This document shows positions 53,181 to 63,729 of a stretch of DNA of 64,000 bases, piece by piece (position 1 is the first letter of the stretch; each line of letters starts with the position of its first letter). Origin of the DNA: Gonocerus acuteangulatus (lineage: Eukaryota; Arthropoda; Insecta; Hemiptera; Coreidae). Where the stretch lies: the NCBI GenBank assembly GCA_946811695.1, contig OX328131.1:15278289-15342288 (forward strand). Reading direction: 5' to 3'. The translations under genes were made by a program, and so were the position numbers. Under the pieces are notes generated by a model. That model did not search any database. It saw only the letters and a program-made list of their open reading frames with translations, and was not told the origin of the DNA.

Positions 53181-55000
53181 TAAGTTCAGATAGTCAAGTG
53201 TCAAGTAGATGTAATTTTTACAGTCAGTTCAGTCAAGTGTCAAGGAGGAGTAATTTTTACTGTCAGTTCAGACATTCAAGTGTCAAGGTGGTGTAATTTT
53301 TACAGTCAGTTCAGATAGACAAGTGCCAAGGAGATGTAATTTTTAGAGCCAGATCAGATAGTAAAGTGTCTAGTAGATGTAATTTTTACGGTCAGTTCAG
53401 ATAGTCAAGTGTCAAGGAGATGTAATTTTTACGGTCAGTTCAGATAGTCAAGTGCCAAGGAGATGTAATTTTTACAGCCAGTTCAGATAGTAAAGTGTCT
53501 AGTAGATGTAATTTTTACAGTCAGTTCAGTCAAGTGTCAAGGAGGAGTAATTTTTACTGTCAGTTCAGACATTCAAGTGTCAAGGTGGTGTAATTTTTAC
53601 AGTCAGTTCAGATAGACAAGTGCCAAGGAGATGTAATTTTTACAGCCAGTTCAGATAGTAAAGTGTCTAGTAGACGTAATTTTTACACTCAGTTCAGATA
53701 GTCAAGTGTCAAGTAGATGTAATTTTTACAGTCAGTTCAGTCAAGTGTCAAGGAGGAGTAATTTTTACTGTCAGTTCAGACATTCAAGTGTCAAGGTGGT
53801 GTAATTTTTACAGTCAGTTCAGATAGACAAGTGCCAAGGAGATGTAATTTTTAGAGCCAGTTCAGATAGTAAAGTGTCTAGTAGATGTAATTTTTACGGT
53901 CAGTTCAGATAGTCAAGTGTCAAGGAGATGTAATTTTTACGGTCAGTTCAGATAGTCAAGTGCCAAGGAGATGTAATTTTTACAGCCAGTTCAGATAGTA
54001 AAGTGTCTAGTAGATGTAATTTTTACAGTCAGTTCAGTCAAGTGTCAAGGAGGAGTAATTTTTACTGTCAGTTCAGACATTCAAGTGTCAAGGTGGTGTA
54101 ATTTTTACAGTCAGTTCAGATAGACAAGTGCCAAGGAGATGTAATTTTTACAGCCAGTTCAGATAGTAAAGTGTCTAGTAGACGTAATTTTTACACTCAG
54201 TTCAGATAGTCAAGTGTCAAGTAGATGTAATTTTTACAGTCAGTTCAGTCAAGTGTCAAGGAGGAGTAATTTTTACTGTCAGTTCAGACATTCAAGTGTC
54301 AAGGTGGTGTAATTTTTACAGTCAGTTCAGATAGACAAGTGCCAAGGAGATGTAATTTTTAGAGCCAGTTCAGATAGTAAAGTGTCTAGTAGATGTAATT
54401 TTTACGGTCAGTTCAGATAGTCAAGTGTCAAGGAGATGTAATTTTTACGGTCAGTTCAGATAGTCAAGTGTCAAGGAGATGTAATTTTTACGGTCAGTTC
54501 AGATAGTCAAGTGCCAAGGAGATGTAATTTTTACAGCCAGTTCAGATAGTAAAGTGTCTAGTAGATGTAATTTTTACAGTCAGTTCAGTCAAGTGTCAAG
54601 GAGGAGTAATTTTTACTGTCAGTTCAGACATTCAAGTGTCAAGGTGGTGTAATTTTTACAGTCAGTTCAGATAGACAAGTGCCAAGGAGATGTAATTTTT
54701 ACAGCCAGTTCAGATAGTAAAGTGTCTAGTAGACGTAATTTTTACACTCAGTTCAGATAGTCAAGTGTCAAGGAGATGTAATTTTTACGGTCAGTTCAGA
54801 TAGACAAGTGCCAAGGAGATGTAATTTTTACAGCCAGTTCAGATAGTAAAGTGTCTAGTAGAAGTAATTTTTACAGTCAGTTCAGATAGTCAAGTGCCAA
54901 GGAGATGTAATTTTTACAGCCAGTTCAGATAGTGAAGTGTCTAGTAGATGTAATTTTTACAGTCAGTTCAGATAGTCAAGTAGATGTAATTTCGGACAGT
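53181..55000. repeat. ~43-bp minisatellite with higher-order structure
   Basis: About 42 monomers of GATGTAATTTTTACAGTCAG plus TTCAGATAGTCAAGTGTCAA and GG. Variants (GTGCCAAGGAG, GTGTCTAGTAG, GTCAAGGTGGT, a short CAGTTCAGTCAAGTG form) recur in fixed order. The short variant begins at 53221, 53518, 53729, 54026, 54237 and 54577, spacings 297, 211, 297, 211 and 340 bp, a ~508-bp super-unit. Confidence 0.92.
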
Positions 55001-55028
55001 CGCACGTATAGTTCGTTGTATTCTTTCA

Positions 55029-55833
55029 ATGTTATTCAGTCAATACGGTTTTGTTTGTCAACATAAGTTACAGGATAACTTAATGGTTTCTATATTATAC
55101 CTTGTTAAATTTTTGTTGGTTTCTTTGATTTTTTTACAGAACTGTAGGAAAAACATGATTTTAGGGAAGAAGGCAGCCAATACTGTTTCCAATAAGGTAA
55201 ACAGATCAGAGATATCAGGTGTTTGTTATGCGAATGCAAAAGTGGGTCACTATTTATATTTATTGTTAACTGCAATTATATATATTACATACCTAAAGAT
55301 TCATCTCGAGTACATCCAACGACTGCTGATATTACCGAGACATAGGCTGCCTGGTAGATTGTTAGATGAGATTATAGGGAAAAAAGGCTGGTTGTTCAGG
55401 GAGTGGGAGAAGCTTTTCGCCAGAGCTGGGGAGAGCATGGACAGCTGGACGAGCGGTGACCCTGCATTGATGAAAGAAGTTAGTTCCAGGATACTGCTGT
55501 CACTCGCTAATCTCGAGCAGAGGCGATGGGCTGAACTGTCTCAGTCGTCACAATATCATCTTCTTTACAAAAAGCTGAATCGATGATGACAGGTCCCTCT
55601 ACGCAATCCGCTTGATAATGAAAGCTAGAACAGAGATGCTGCATCTGAACAGAAGGCCTTGGCGAACAGACGGACGTGCACACTGCTCTATGTGCAATCT
55701 TCAAGAGGAAGAAGACACTCTGCACTTCATTGCTAGATGTCCTGTAATGAAGGAGTTCAGAAGATTACATTACAGCAAGGATCTCCTCACGCCGGAAGAC
55801 GTTAAGTTAATCCTAGACGGAAGGAACTGAGAC
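55029..55833 (+). pseudogene. LINE ORF2 C-terminal region, frameshifted
   Basis: Plus-strand frame 1 (stop at 55586) carries LEYIQRLLILPRHRLPGRLL and WLFREWEKLFARAG, the segment after RT in LINE proteins, and ends near YHLLYKKLNR. A second frame (55612-55830) has CSMCNLQEEEDTLHFIARC, a C-X2-C-X8-H-X4-C motif, then PVMKEFRRLHY and a stop. The join needs a frameshift near 55590. The first ~90 codons of frame 1 are hydrophobic and not recognised; they may derive from the sequence next to the minisatellite. Confidence 0.75.
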
Positions 55834-56090
55834 ACACTTTATAAATATTTAAATAATGCGGTCAAATACAGGCAATTTCTTATTAGTCAGTTTAATTATT
55901 AATTTAAAGTTTTATAATTTTGTCTCCACGTATTAGTGCTCTTTTCGCTATTTAATCATTTTTTTTATAAATTTGTTTTGCTCATTGTTACTTGCTCATA
56001 AAATTTACTTTCATTCATTCATTCATTCATATATTACATTTAACGATTTCGTCATTTATACTTTTATTAATGTCACCCCTAAATGGACAT
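55834..56090. other. LINE 3' region with ATTC tail
   Basis: AT-rich 3' UTR-like sequence followed by TTCATTCATTCATTCATTCA at about 56009-56028, a simple repeat that may be the LINE tail. Confidence 0.45.
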
Positions 56091-56330
56091 GGACAGGGTG
56101 GACTATTGAGGAGAATAGTAGTCATGTTATTGTCGACGCCATAAATGTTGAGTAAAACGCCACGTCGACGGAGCGGCGACAGATGTTCAACGAAAAGGGA
56201 GTCCCGCAGGGTTCTCTACTGAGACCTGATTTTCCTTCGCCATCCGTTCTCATTTGAATTTCATGAATTAAATGATCTGGCTAATCCTTTATTGTCAATA
56301 ACTCCTCCCTGAATAAACATCTAGCAATAT
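56091..56330 (+). pseudogene. LINE RT palm fragment
   Basis: Plus strand at about 56196-56260 reads KGVPQGSLLRPDF, RT block B. In another frame at 56262-56310 it reads LNDLANPLLSITPP, the expected (I/L)NDL block. Single-base indels separate them. It continues the relic series at 52601 and may be a second copy of the same LINE. Confidence 0.7.
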
Positions 56331-56333
56331 AAC

Positions 56334-56388
<55 letters not shown>
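56331..56388. repeat. (CT)n microsatellite
   Basis: About 55 bp of uninterrupted CT directly after the RT relic. Confidence 0.95.
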
Positions 56389-56389
<1 letters not shown>

Positions 56390-56703
56390 CGGACTCAGCT
56401 GGGTACAAATTTAAATTTCAGATTTGTAATTAAGATCAAATTTCAATTACTCTAATTTATATTCACATTTATTTGAGGGGAATATTGTCATCACATAAAG
56501 GTTTGCTGTAATAAAAATTCGAATATTGTTTTAATTCCACCGGATAAATTAGTAAAATGGTTCGGATAATTGTAATTTATATATCTGCTTATCGGGAAAA
56601 ATCATGAGGATTATTTTATAATTCGGAGGAAGAGAGACTTTTATCTGAAAAAAAATAAATTTTAGTTGCCCAATTAAATAAGGTTGCTTGCCAAAGAACA
56701 AAA
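56389..56703. other. Unassigned AT-rich stretch
   Basis: No recognisable feature. Confidence 0.3.
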
Positions 56704-57182
56704 ATGTCCGACTCACAGGAACTGTCATTAGTAAAGGAATAGAAGCAGTTATTGGTAGGTTTTGATTTTTAGTGAAAAATATACAATGAAATATCAAAGA
56801 GAAGTAATATAAGATTTTAAGGCCCACAAGAGGAAACTGATTGTATCCTGAGCGGAAATTCCTCCATCCTCTTTCTTAACGTTTGCTCTTGGAAACACTA
56901 TAACAATATTTCCCGTTTTCTTACCATGTTTTACTAAAATACTCATGTCACTGTTTTAAGTGCAATTAAGAAAAACTACCAATTACAAAGTTATATAAAC
57001 ATACTCAAAAACCCGTTGAAAAAATCCAAAACTTACAATTTCGACGTTTTGAGCACTTATTTTTCCGACTGACATCGCCCCACCGAAAATCACAACAGAA
57101 CCTTTTTTGTAGAAAATTAGTAAGCTTTCGAAGGGCTTCCTTCGACTTACCACGATTTCCCAACTATTTTCTAGACATTTTA
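56704..57182 (+). mobile_element. F2 element, left part
   Basis: Terminus AATGTCCGACTCACAGGAAC, then GGAATAGAAGCAGTTATTGG, GACATCGCCCCACC and CACGATTTCCCAACTA. It is interrupted at the LINE TSD (57170-57182) and resumes at 59446. Confidence 0.85.
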
Positions 57183-59433
57183 TTTATTCATTCATTTCGA
57201 GAGCTTCGCAACAAGGGTGATCTGCTCTATTGAATAACAAAGAATAAAAACAATAAAAATGAAAAAAAGGGGGATAAATGATAATAATAAATACAATGAA
57301 GTAATTGGTTTTGAATTAATTGGTCATGATCTCAAATTAAATAGAATCCGATGATAGGTGATAACATAGGGCTTTGATTATAATAATAATTGGTCTAATA
57401 ATATGGTGACCAGCCGAAAAAATAAAATAAAATAAAAAGAAAAGCAAGAATAAATAAATAAAATAAATAAAAATAAATAAATAAAGGAATAAGGAACATA
57501 AATTAAAATAATAATGACAATAAATAAAAGATATAAAGGAATGAATAGGTTGACAATTATTGTAAGATCAGAAATTTTGTAGGGAATTAAGATCATGGGT
57601 CATTTGTAATATTACTATATTTTATTGTACGTATTCGTGGTCATTAAGTATGTCAGTATGGTATGAATATATGGGCTCTTTTCTGCTAACAGCGCGCTAA
57701 GGTCATGAGGTGCCTGTAGGTTGTCTCTTTTCATGCAGTCTGTTAGTAGGTGTTTCACTGTTAAAGGAACGTTGCACGTATCGCATCTAGGCTTGTCTTG
57801 TTTCGTAAATAGGTGTGAGTGAGTGAGGCGTGTATGTCCGATTCTCAGTCTTGTTAGTACAACTTCGTCACGTCTTGTTCTCAGTTTGTTTGACGTATAA
57901 GGTCGTATATTGCTCTTTATTTTCCTTAGGTGGTTATCTGGAGTGCTATACCAAGTGGCGTGCCACCTATTCAGGACTGCTCTTGTTATTGTTATTTGTA
58001 GGTCTTGAACTGTAAGTAAGTACTGGTCGTTCGGTTGGCTTCTAGTAGCAAGTTTTGCATGTTCATCCGCTAATGTAGACTGTCCGATGTTCTCATGACC
58101 AGGAACCCATATCATTGTTACCATTGTGTGTTGGTCCTTTAATCTCAGTAGTTCTTGTACAACTTTTATGATGATCGGGTTGGTGTTGTAGATATTGTAT
58201 AGGGAGAGTAAACAACTTAATGAATCTGTACATAGTATTATGTGTGGTATTGTAGTCTGTACGTTAGATAGGCCCAAAAGTATACCTTGCAGCTCTGCTG
58301 AATATATACTTGTGTCTAATGGAAGGCTGATCTGATATACCTTTTCTCCTAAAACAGCTGCTGCGCCTACTCCGCTCTCTGTTTTGGACCCATCTGTGTA
58401 TATTATTGGTGTATTTTTGTTGTTTCCTGTCAATTTGTTAAATGTACTTCTGTAATAATTTTGAGATGAGACGTCAGATTTTTTAAATTTAGTCATTGTC
58501 AAGTCGATTTTTAGGTTGTTTACTCTCCAAGGTGGATGTGTGAGCTGTTGATAAGGGTATGTAACAGAATTTATAAATGTAATATTATCTGTATTTTCGA
58601 GGAAGCGGATTAGGAGAGGTTTTTGTTTCGGTTGCTTGAGTACGTATTTGTTTATATAAGGGTTGTTTAAGAACCTCTTAACACATGGAGTGTTCAAAGT
58701 TTTTGATCTTACAATAAATTTAAGACAAATCATCTGGCGTCGATAATCCAATGAAGGTTCTCCAGATTCTGAATGAAGGCTACATATTGGACTCGATCTG
58801 AAAGCTCCTGTTGCAAGTCTTATACCTGTGTTGTGTATTGTGTCTAATGCTTTGAGTGTTGTTGAACTGGCAGATGAATATGCTATTGAACCGTAATCCA
58901 GTAGAGGCCTGGTGAAAGCTCTATAAAGTTTTAGCATGGTACATCTGTCAGCTCCCCCTTTAGTATTGCTAAGAATTCTCAATAAATTCAACGATTTGTT
59001 GCATTTATAGAGAATACTTTTTATATGGGGTCCCCATGTAAGTTTTTTGTCGAATATTATTCCAAGAAATTTTAATGTGTCACTGTGTCTAATGTTGGTG
59101 TTATTTAATTTTAAATTTGTTGTTGGGAGGTTGTGTCTTTTAGAAAAAAACTGTGCTCTGTGATTTTTCCTCTGAAAATTGGAAGCCACTCCTTGAAGAC
59201 CAATATTCGAGGGCGTGTATGGTATCTTGGATTATTTCTTCTGCAGTTTCGAAGTTTTTAGAAGAAATATATAGAAGAATGTCGTCGGCATATTGACAGT
59301 ACGATACGCTTGGTGTGATAAAGGATCCGACGGAATTAATTGCTATGTTAAAAAGAGTGGTGCTCAGGACGCCTCCTTGAGGCACACCGTTTTCAAGTAA
59401 GAATTCATCGGAGAGCGTATTACCTATCCTCAC
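57183..59433 (-). mobile_element. 5'-truncated I-type LINE, best-preserved copy
   Basis: The 13-bp TSD TCTAGACATTTTA lies at 57170-57182 and 59434-59446, and F2 sequence is continuous across it. The minus-strand 3' end has a TGAATGAATAAA tail, not poly(A). The element starts inside the RT palm, lacking ORF1, endonuclease and the RT fingers. The 3' UTR occupies 57183-57614. The coding part is described in the next entry. Confidence 0.95.
57615..59433 (-). pseudogene. LINE ORF2: partial RT, RNase H and CCHC knuckle
   Basis: The first frame (to about 59140) contains NGVPQGGVLSTTLF and the catalytic YADD (residues 61-64 of that frame). A one-base slip in a T7 run near 59145 moves into a 524-codon frame (57615-59189) with FLGIIFDKKLTWG (residues 41-53, RT thumb). 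Then come an RNase H with the full active-site set D266 (TDGS), E299 (AELQG), D322 (CTDS) and D375 (ADEHA), and CX2CX7HX4C at C468-C484. A long ORF2 with RNase H after RT is typical of I-group LINEs. RNA-dependent DNA synthesis is not possible from this truncated copy. Intact RNase H residues suggest recent insertion. Confidence 0.93.
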
Positions 59434-59445
59434 TCTAGACATTTT

Positions 59446-59830
59446 AGAAAATATACCAAGATACCAAAACATTTCATGTCTATTAATACATTTTTTTTCG
59501 AAAACTTCATTACCTCCAAACGCAACAAAAATTTAAATATCATAGATTAGATGAATATCAAACATCTGGAACAAGTTTCTACTGAATCAATCATTTCTAA
59601 ATACCCAAACTGAAAATTAGTTTGGAAAATAGTTGTTTCTGTTTTAAACAGATACAGATATCGCTTTTAAAATGGTTTCATTCGTACTCCTACGTTTAGG
59701 AACCTATACAACGAGCACCTGCAAGCAAATGATCTTGAAAACGTAAGCGTTACGATTTTATTCACGCGAATTTCGTTTCAAAAACCACGTTCCGGTGGAC
59801 GGATTTTGTGTGAAACTGCGTAGCCGGTAC
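59446..59830 (+). mobile_element. F2 element, right part
   Basis: Continues from 57182: AGAAAATATACCAAGATACC, CTAAATACCCAAACTG, AACCTATACAACGAGC and GGTGGACGGATTTTGTG, then the F2 match ends without a (TA)n tract. Confidence 0.85.
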
Positions 59831-59936
59831 TTCCCGATTGCGTCATGAGGTCAACCCTATAAGCGGGTTCTGAATAGATGCCATCTAAAAATTGATACAT
59901 GAATAACAATGATGATCTTGGGAATAAAACTCCCGT
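59831..59936. other. Spacer with dispersed motif
   Basis: GTCAACCCTATAAGCGGGTT (59852) is the inverse of ACCCCGCTTATAGGGTTGA at 50606; otherwise nothing. Confidence 0.45.
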
Positions 59937-60640
59937 GGGTCTGTTTGCGAAGACCACATTCAGTTACATGTGAAGTATCTGTAGTGATTATAACAGTGAT
60001 TCAGCGCACGCGCCTAACTCATTAGCTTTTCTATTGGCTATTCCTATGGGGAATTCTATTGGTTTTTGCTGGTAGTGAAGAAACCTTTAACACTCAAGTC
60101 AATTCAACTCGCAAAAATTAATAGAATTCTATTAATTTTAGCGAGTTGGATTGACTAGAGTTTTGATATCTTCTTGAGCGAGCGGAAACGCATAGCACGT
60201 ATGCCCATAATGCAAAATAAATTTAAACGTGTTATAGAACCACCGGACAAAAAAATCGGCGAGGAGGCCCCTAAACTTCACAATTACCATTGATTTTTAT
60301 TATATCAACCTTTTAGTAATAAATATTGTTTCCTGAAATATATTCTGCTTTTTTTCATTTATGTTTTACAAGCCTAAAAGTATTAATTACAAATACAAGT
60401 TATCTAAGGGTTGGTAAGAAACCATATTATGTAAATATAGTAGTCAAAAAAGTTACTTTTAGTATTGATTGCAGTGATTTTAAAAATTTTTCATTACTAT
60501 GTTAACTTTTGTAACCTGTAAAGAAGAAAATAGATAACCTGCAAAGAACCTGTAAGTTAATCCTTAAGTACCCAAATCACTTTTTAAAATCACGACAGAT
60601 ACTTCAAAGTAACGGGATGTGGTCGTCGCAAAAAGACCCA
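59937..60640. mobile_element. F4 MITE
   Basis: Ends GGGTCTGTTTGCGAAGACC (59938) and GGTCGTCGCAAAAAGACCC (60619). Inside are AATTAATAGAATTCTATTAA, GAGCGAGCGGAAACGCATAG and AACCTGCAAAGAACCTGTAA. Flanking 8-mers do not match, so the TSD is mutated. It is the intact relative of 42116-42935 and provides the empty site for its insert. Confidence 0.8.
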
Positions 60641-61302
60641 TACCCGGGATATGATTTTCACAATTTATTATCAATTATGTTCTAGTCGTTATTTTTGGGG
60701 TAGGAAGATATTCGCAATTGGTATGCAAAATTTGTTGAACTCCAGTTTAGGATTTTACGTAGTGGTGAAGGCATATAGACCCTACGGTTCCTTTGTTCTA
60801 TCAAATGCATTTCTCTGTTACTCGAGAACAAAGAAAAAAAAAAAAAAAAGAAGAGAAAAATGAAAAGGTAATCCATCAATGTATTAAAAGCCATACAATT
60901 TGAAGAACGGATCCTTCACAGAGCAAAATGAAAAAAAAAACTCCAGATCAATGGAGTATCATTACCTAGAGGCATGTGGGTGTAACAAAAACCGCGGGCG
61001 GACTGGGCGGGAAAGATGGCTTCCCATTGGCGCGAAACCTTTCAGCCTCGGTAAAGTAAATGGGAGTGCTCGGAACGAGTCGCGGGAACGGGTACTTATA
61101 CTACTCCATATGGCCGGTTCTGGGTCGAGGACTTCGTTCATTTGATTCGGCTCTGCTCTGATGCACCCGAGTCTTTTCGAACTGTACATCATCTTGCTTC
61201 GTTCCGCAGAGTCATTTATTACAGGAACCTAGAGACGTTCATTTTTATGGTTGAAATGAATTATCCGCCTTTCCTCATATCACAGCTGTTAATCAAATAT
61301 AA
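60641..61302. other. Unassigned; GC-rich patch at 60970-61150
   Basis: 60970-61150 has several CpGs (GGGCGGACTGGGCGGGAAAG) and no resemblance to the repeats in this window. Short frames of 70-80 codons on both strands have no recognised motif. Confidence 0.35.
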
Positions 61303-61400
61303 AAAAAGTCCGAGTAGCAGGAATTGTGTCATCTCACCGCGGTTCCGTTCATATCCCTAGTGACATTATTAAAGGAATACTACCAGTTCTTGATAAGTAG
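61303..61400 (+). mobile_element. Solo F2 terminus
   Basis: AAAAGTCCGAGTAGCAGGAA, CACCGCGGTTCCGTTCATAT and CCCTAGTGACATTATTAAAG, then the match fades. Confidence 0.7.
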
Positions 61401-61860
61401 AGCCCGGAAGTTAGGCATTTATTTTTGGTTAAAATAGGCAGGGAAAAAGGCACTTGAAATACTGAAAATAGGCAGTATTGTAATTAAAATAGGCATTTAT
61501 TAGGAGTGTAGGCAAAGAGGAATCTCACTCATTATTAATGAAAATATGTATTTTAAATACTCATTCATTTCTTTATTACCAATTTATCTCAGAATTAGTG
61601 TACTTACTCTTACTTTCCCTTACAAGCAACAACAAGATGCTTTTTCAAAGTATCAACTCTCATAGACCTTCTAAGAAAAAATGTTTTTCATCGTGGAAAA
61701 ACTTCCTCTTCATTATCTTATCATTTCAAAATCCGGAGTACCAGGTAATTACACCATTGTCACAGCAAAAGGGTAGTGAGGAAGGAGACGTACTTCTCTC
61801 ATCCTCTCTCTTTCCTGCTATTCATTATGCCTGTGCATTCCTTCTACCAAGGAAGGCTCA
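61401..61860. other. Unassigned
   Basis: AAAATAGGCA occurs four times at 61420-61500. A 143-codon frame (61538-61969) ends in the TA translation and is not recognised. Confidence 0.35.
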
Positions 61861-61864
61861 ATCC

Positions 61865-61867
61865 AGG

Positions 61868-61946
<79 letters not shown>
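61865..61946. repeat. (TA)n microsatellite, left of palindrome
   Basis: About 80 bp of TA repeats. It continues at 63677-63726 on the other side of the palindrome, suggesting one original tract. Confidence 0.95.
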
Positions 61947-61949
<3 letters not shown>

Positions 61950-63673
61950 GGTGTCCCGTAAATGTCTAGTCATATTTTGAGAGATGATAGAGGAACCTTA
62001 GGGGAACAAAAAATGTTCTATGACGATTTCCCGAATTCTCGCCCATAAGGGAGAAAACGTCGTTTTATTGTTTTTTCGAGACAAACGTACTTTTTAGAAG
62101 AATAATTGTTGTAGCTCCGTCCCAGGTGATACTACTAAAAAGGGTATGACACCAATCGAAAGCTGAGTAAATTTACTACAAGACTAGTTGAGAGTAAACG
62201 TAAAAATGAATGAATGTAAGTATGTATATCTTACCAAAAGAAGGCAATTCTAAATTTCCTGACATTTTATTGATATTTCTTTCCAGCGTTACTCCTCAAT
62301 AAGCAGGATCTGAGATTTCCGGGTTTCAGAAAAACTTTCTCATTTAACCAGCTTTCCATTCATGTATCACAACCCTGTGTTATTGAAGTATTTGAACGAT
62401 TTAAGAACAAAAGTTTTTAAAAAAACATGGATCTGTTAAAAGAAAATTATATTTTTTTCTTTAATTTATTCAAAAAGCTGAAGGGAAATATTTATTTTTA
62501 TAAATGTTTACATAAATATTAAGTAAATATTTACTTAAAACAATAAAAAAAAATTACTTCCACGAATATAAAAAAATTTCCTAAAACAGTAAATAAATAA
62601 AATACACATTTATTTTGAATTTGTTCATTCAGGTAACTAATACTGGGTCTAGGAGGCGGCCATTAAGGAACCCCAACCACACATTAACCTCAAAAATTAT
62701 TATTTTTACCTAGATCACGCATTTGAACACATTTTTACAGGTACTTATATTTAGAAAACAAATGCTTTACCTTAAATTAATACTGATGGCTACGCTTGTG
62801 AAACTCACTGGGATTCTGAGCCCATGCGTTTTTGTTGTGGTAATTAAAAATTCTATCCCTCATAAATAATATGTACATAGTCCTGTAAAAATGTGTTCAA
62901 ATGCGTGATATAGGTAAAAATAGTAATTTTTGAGGTTAATGTATGGTTGGGGTTCCTTAATGGCCGCCTCCTGGACCCAGTATTAGTTACCCGAATTAAT
63001 AAATTCAAAATAAATGTGTATTTTATTTATTTACTGTTTTAAGATTTTTTTTTATATCCGTGGAAGTAATTTTTTTATTCTTTTAAGTAAATATTTACTT
63101 AATATTTATGTAAACATTTATAAAAATAAATATTTCCCTTCAGCTTTTTGAGTAAACTGAAGAAAGAAATATAATTTTCTTTTCACAGATCCATGTTTTT
63201 TTTTTTAAACTTTTGTACTTAAACCGTTCAAATACTTCAGTAACACAAGGTTGTGATACATGAATGGAAAGCTGGTTAAATGAGGAAGTTTTTCTGAAAC
63301 CCGGAAATCTCAGATCCTGCCCATTGAGGAGTAACGCTGGAAAGAAATATCAATAAAATGTCAGGAAATTTAGAATTGCCTTTTTTTTGTAAGATATACA
63401 TACTTACATTCATTCATTTTTACGTTTACTCCCAACTAGTCTTATAGTAAATTTACTCAGCTTTCGATTGGTTTCACTCCCTTTCTAGTAGTACCACCTG
63501 GGACGGAGCTACAATGATTATGTTTCTAAAAACCATGTTTGTCTCGATAAAACAATAAAACGACGTTTTCTCCCTTATGGGCGAGAATTCGGGAAATCGT
63601 TATAGGACATTTTTTGTTCCCCTAAGGGTCCTCTATCACCCCTCTCAATATGACTAGACATTTACGGGACACC

Positions 63674-63676
<3 letters not shown>
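61947..63676. mobile_element. 1.73-kb palindromic (foldback) DNA transposon
   Basis: The left arm 61947-62744 and right arm 62883-63676 are near-perfect inverses (~795 bp each) starting CAGGGTGTCCCGTAAATGTC, around a ~138-bp unique loop. It is flanked by TA on both sides inside a (TA)n tract, consistent with the TA target preference of Tc1/mariner-type elements. It has no coding frame of note. Arms differ by scattered substitutions and small A-run indels only. Confidence 0.93.

Positions 63677-63726
<50 letters not shown>
63677..63726. repeat. (TA)n microsatellite between two elements
   Basis: About 50 bp of TA between the palindrome and the next element. Confidence 0.95.
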
Positions 63727-63729
<3 letters not shown>

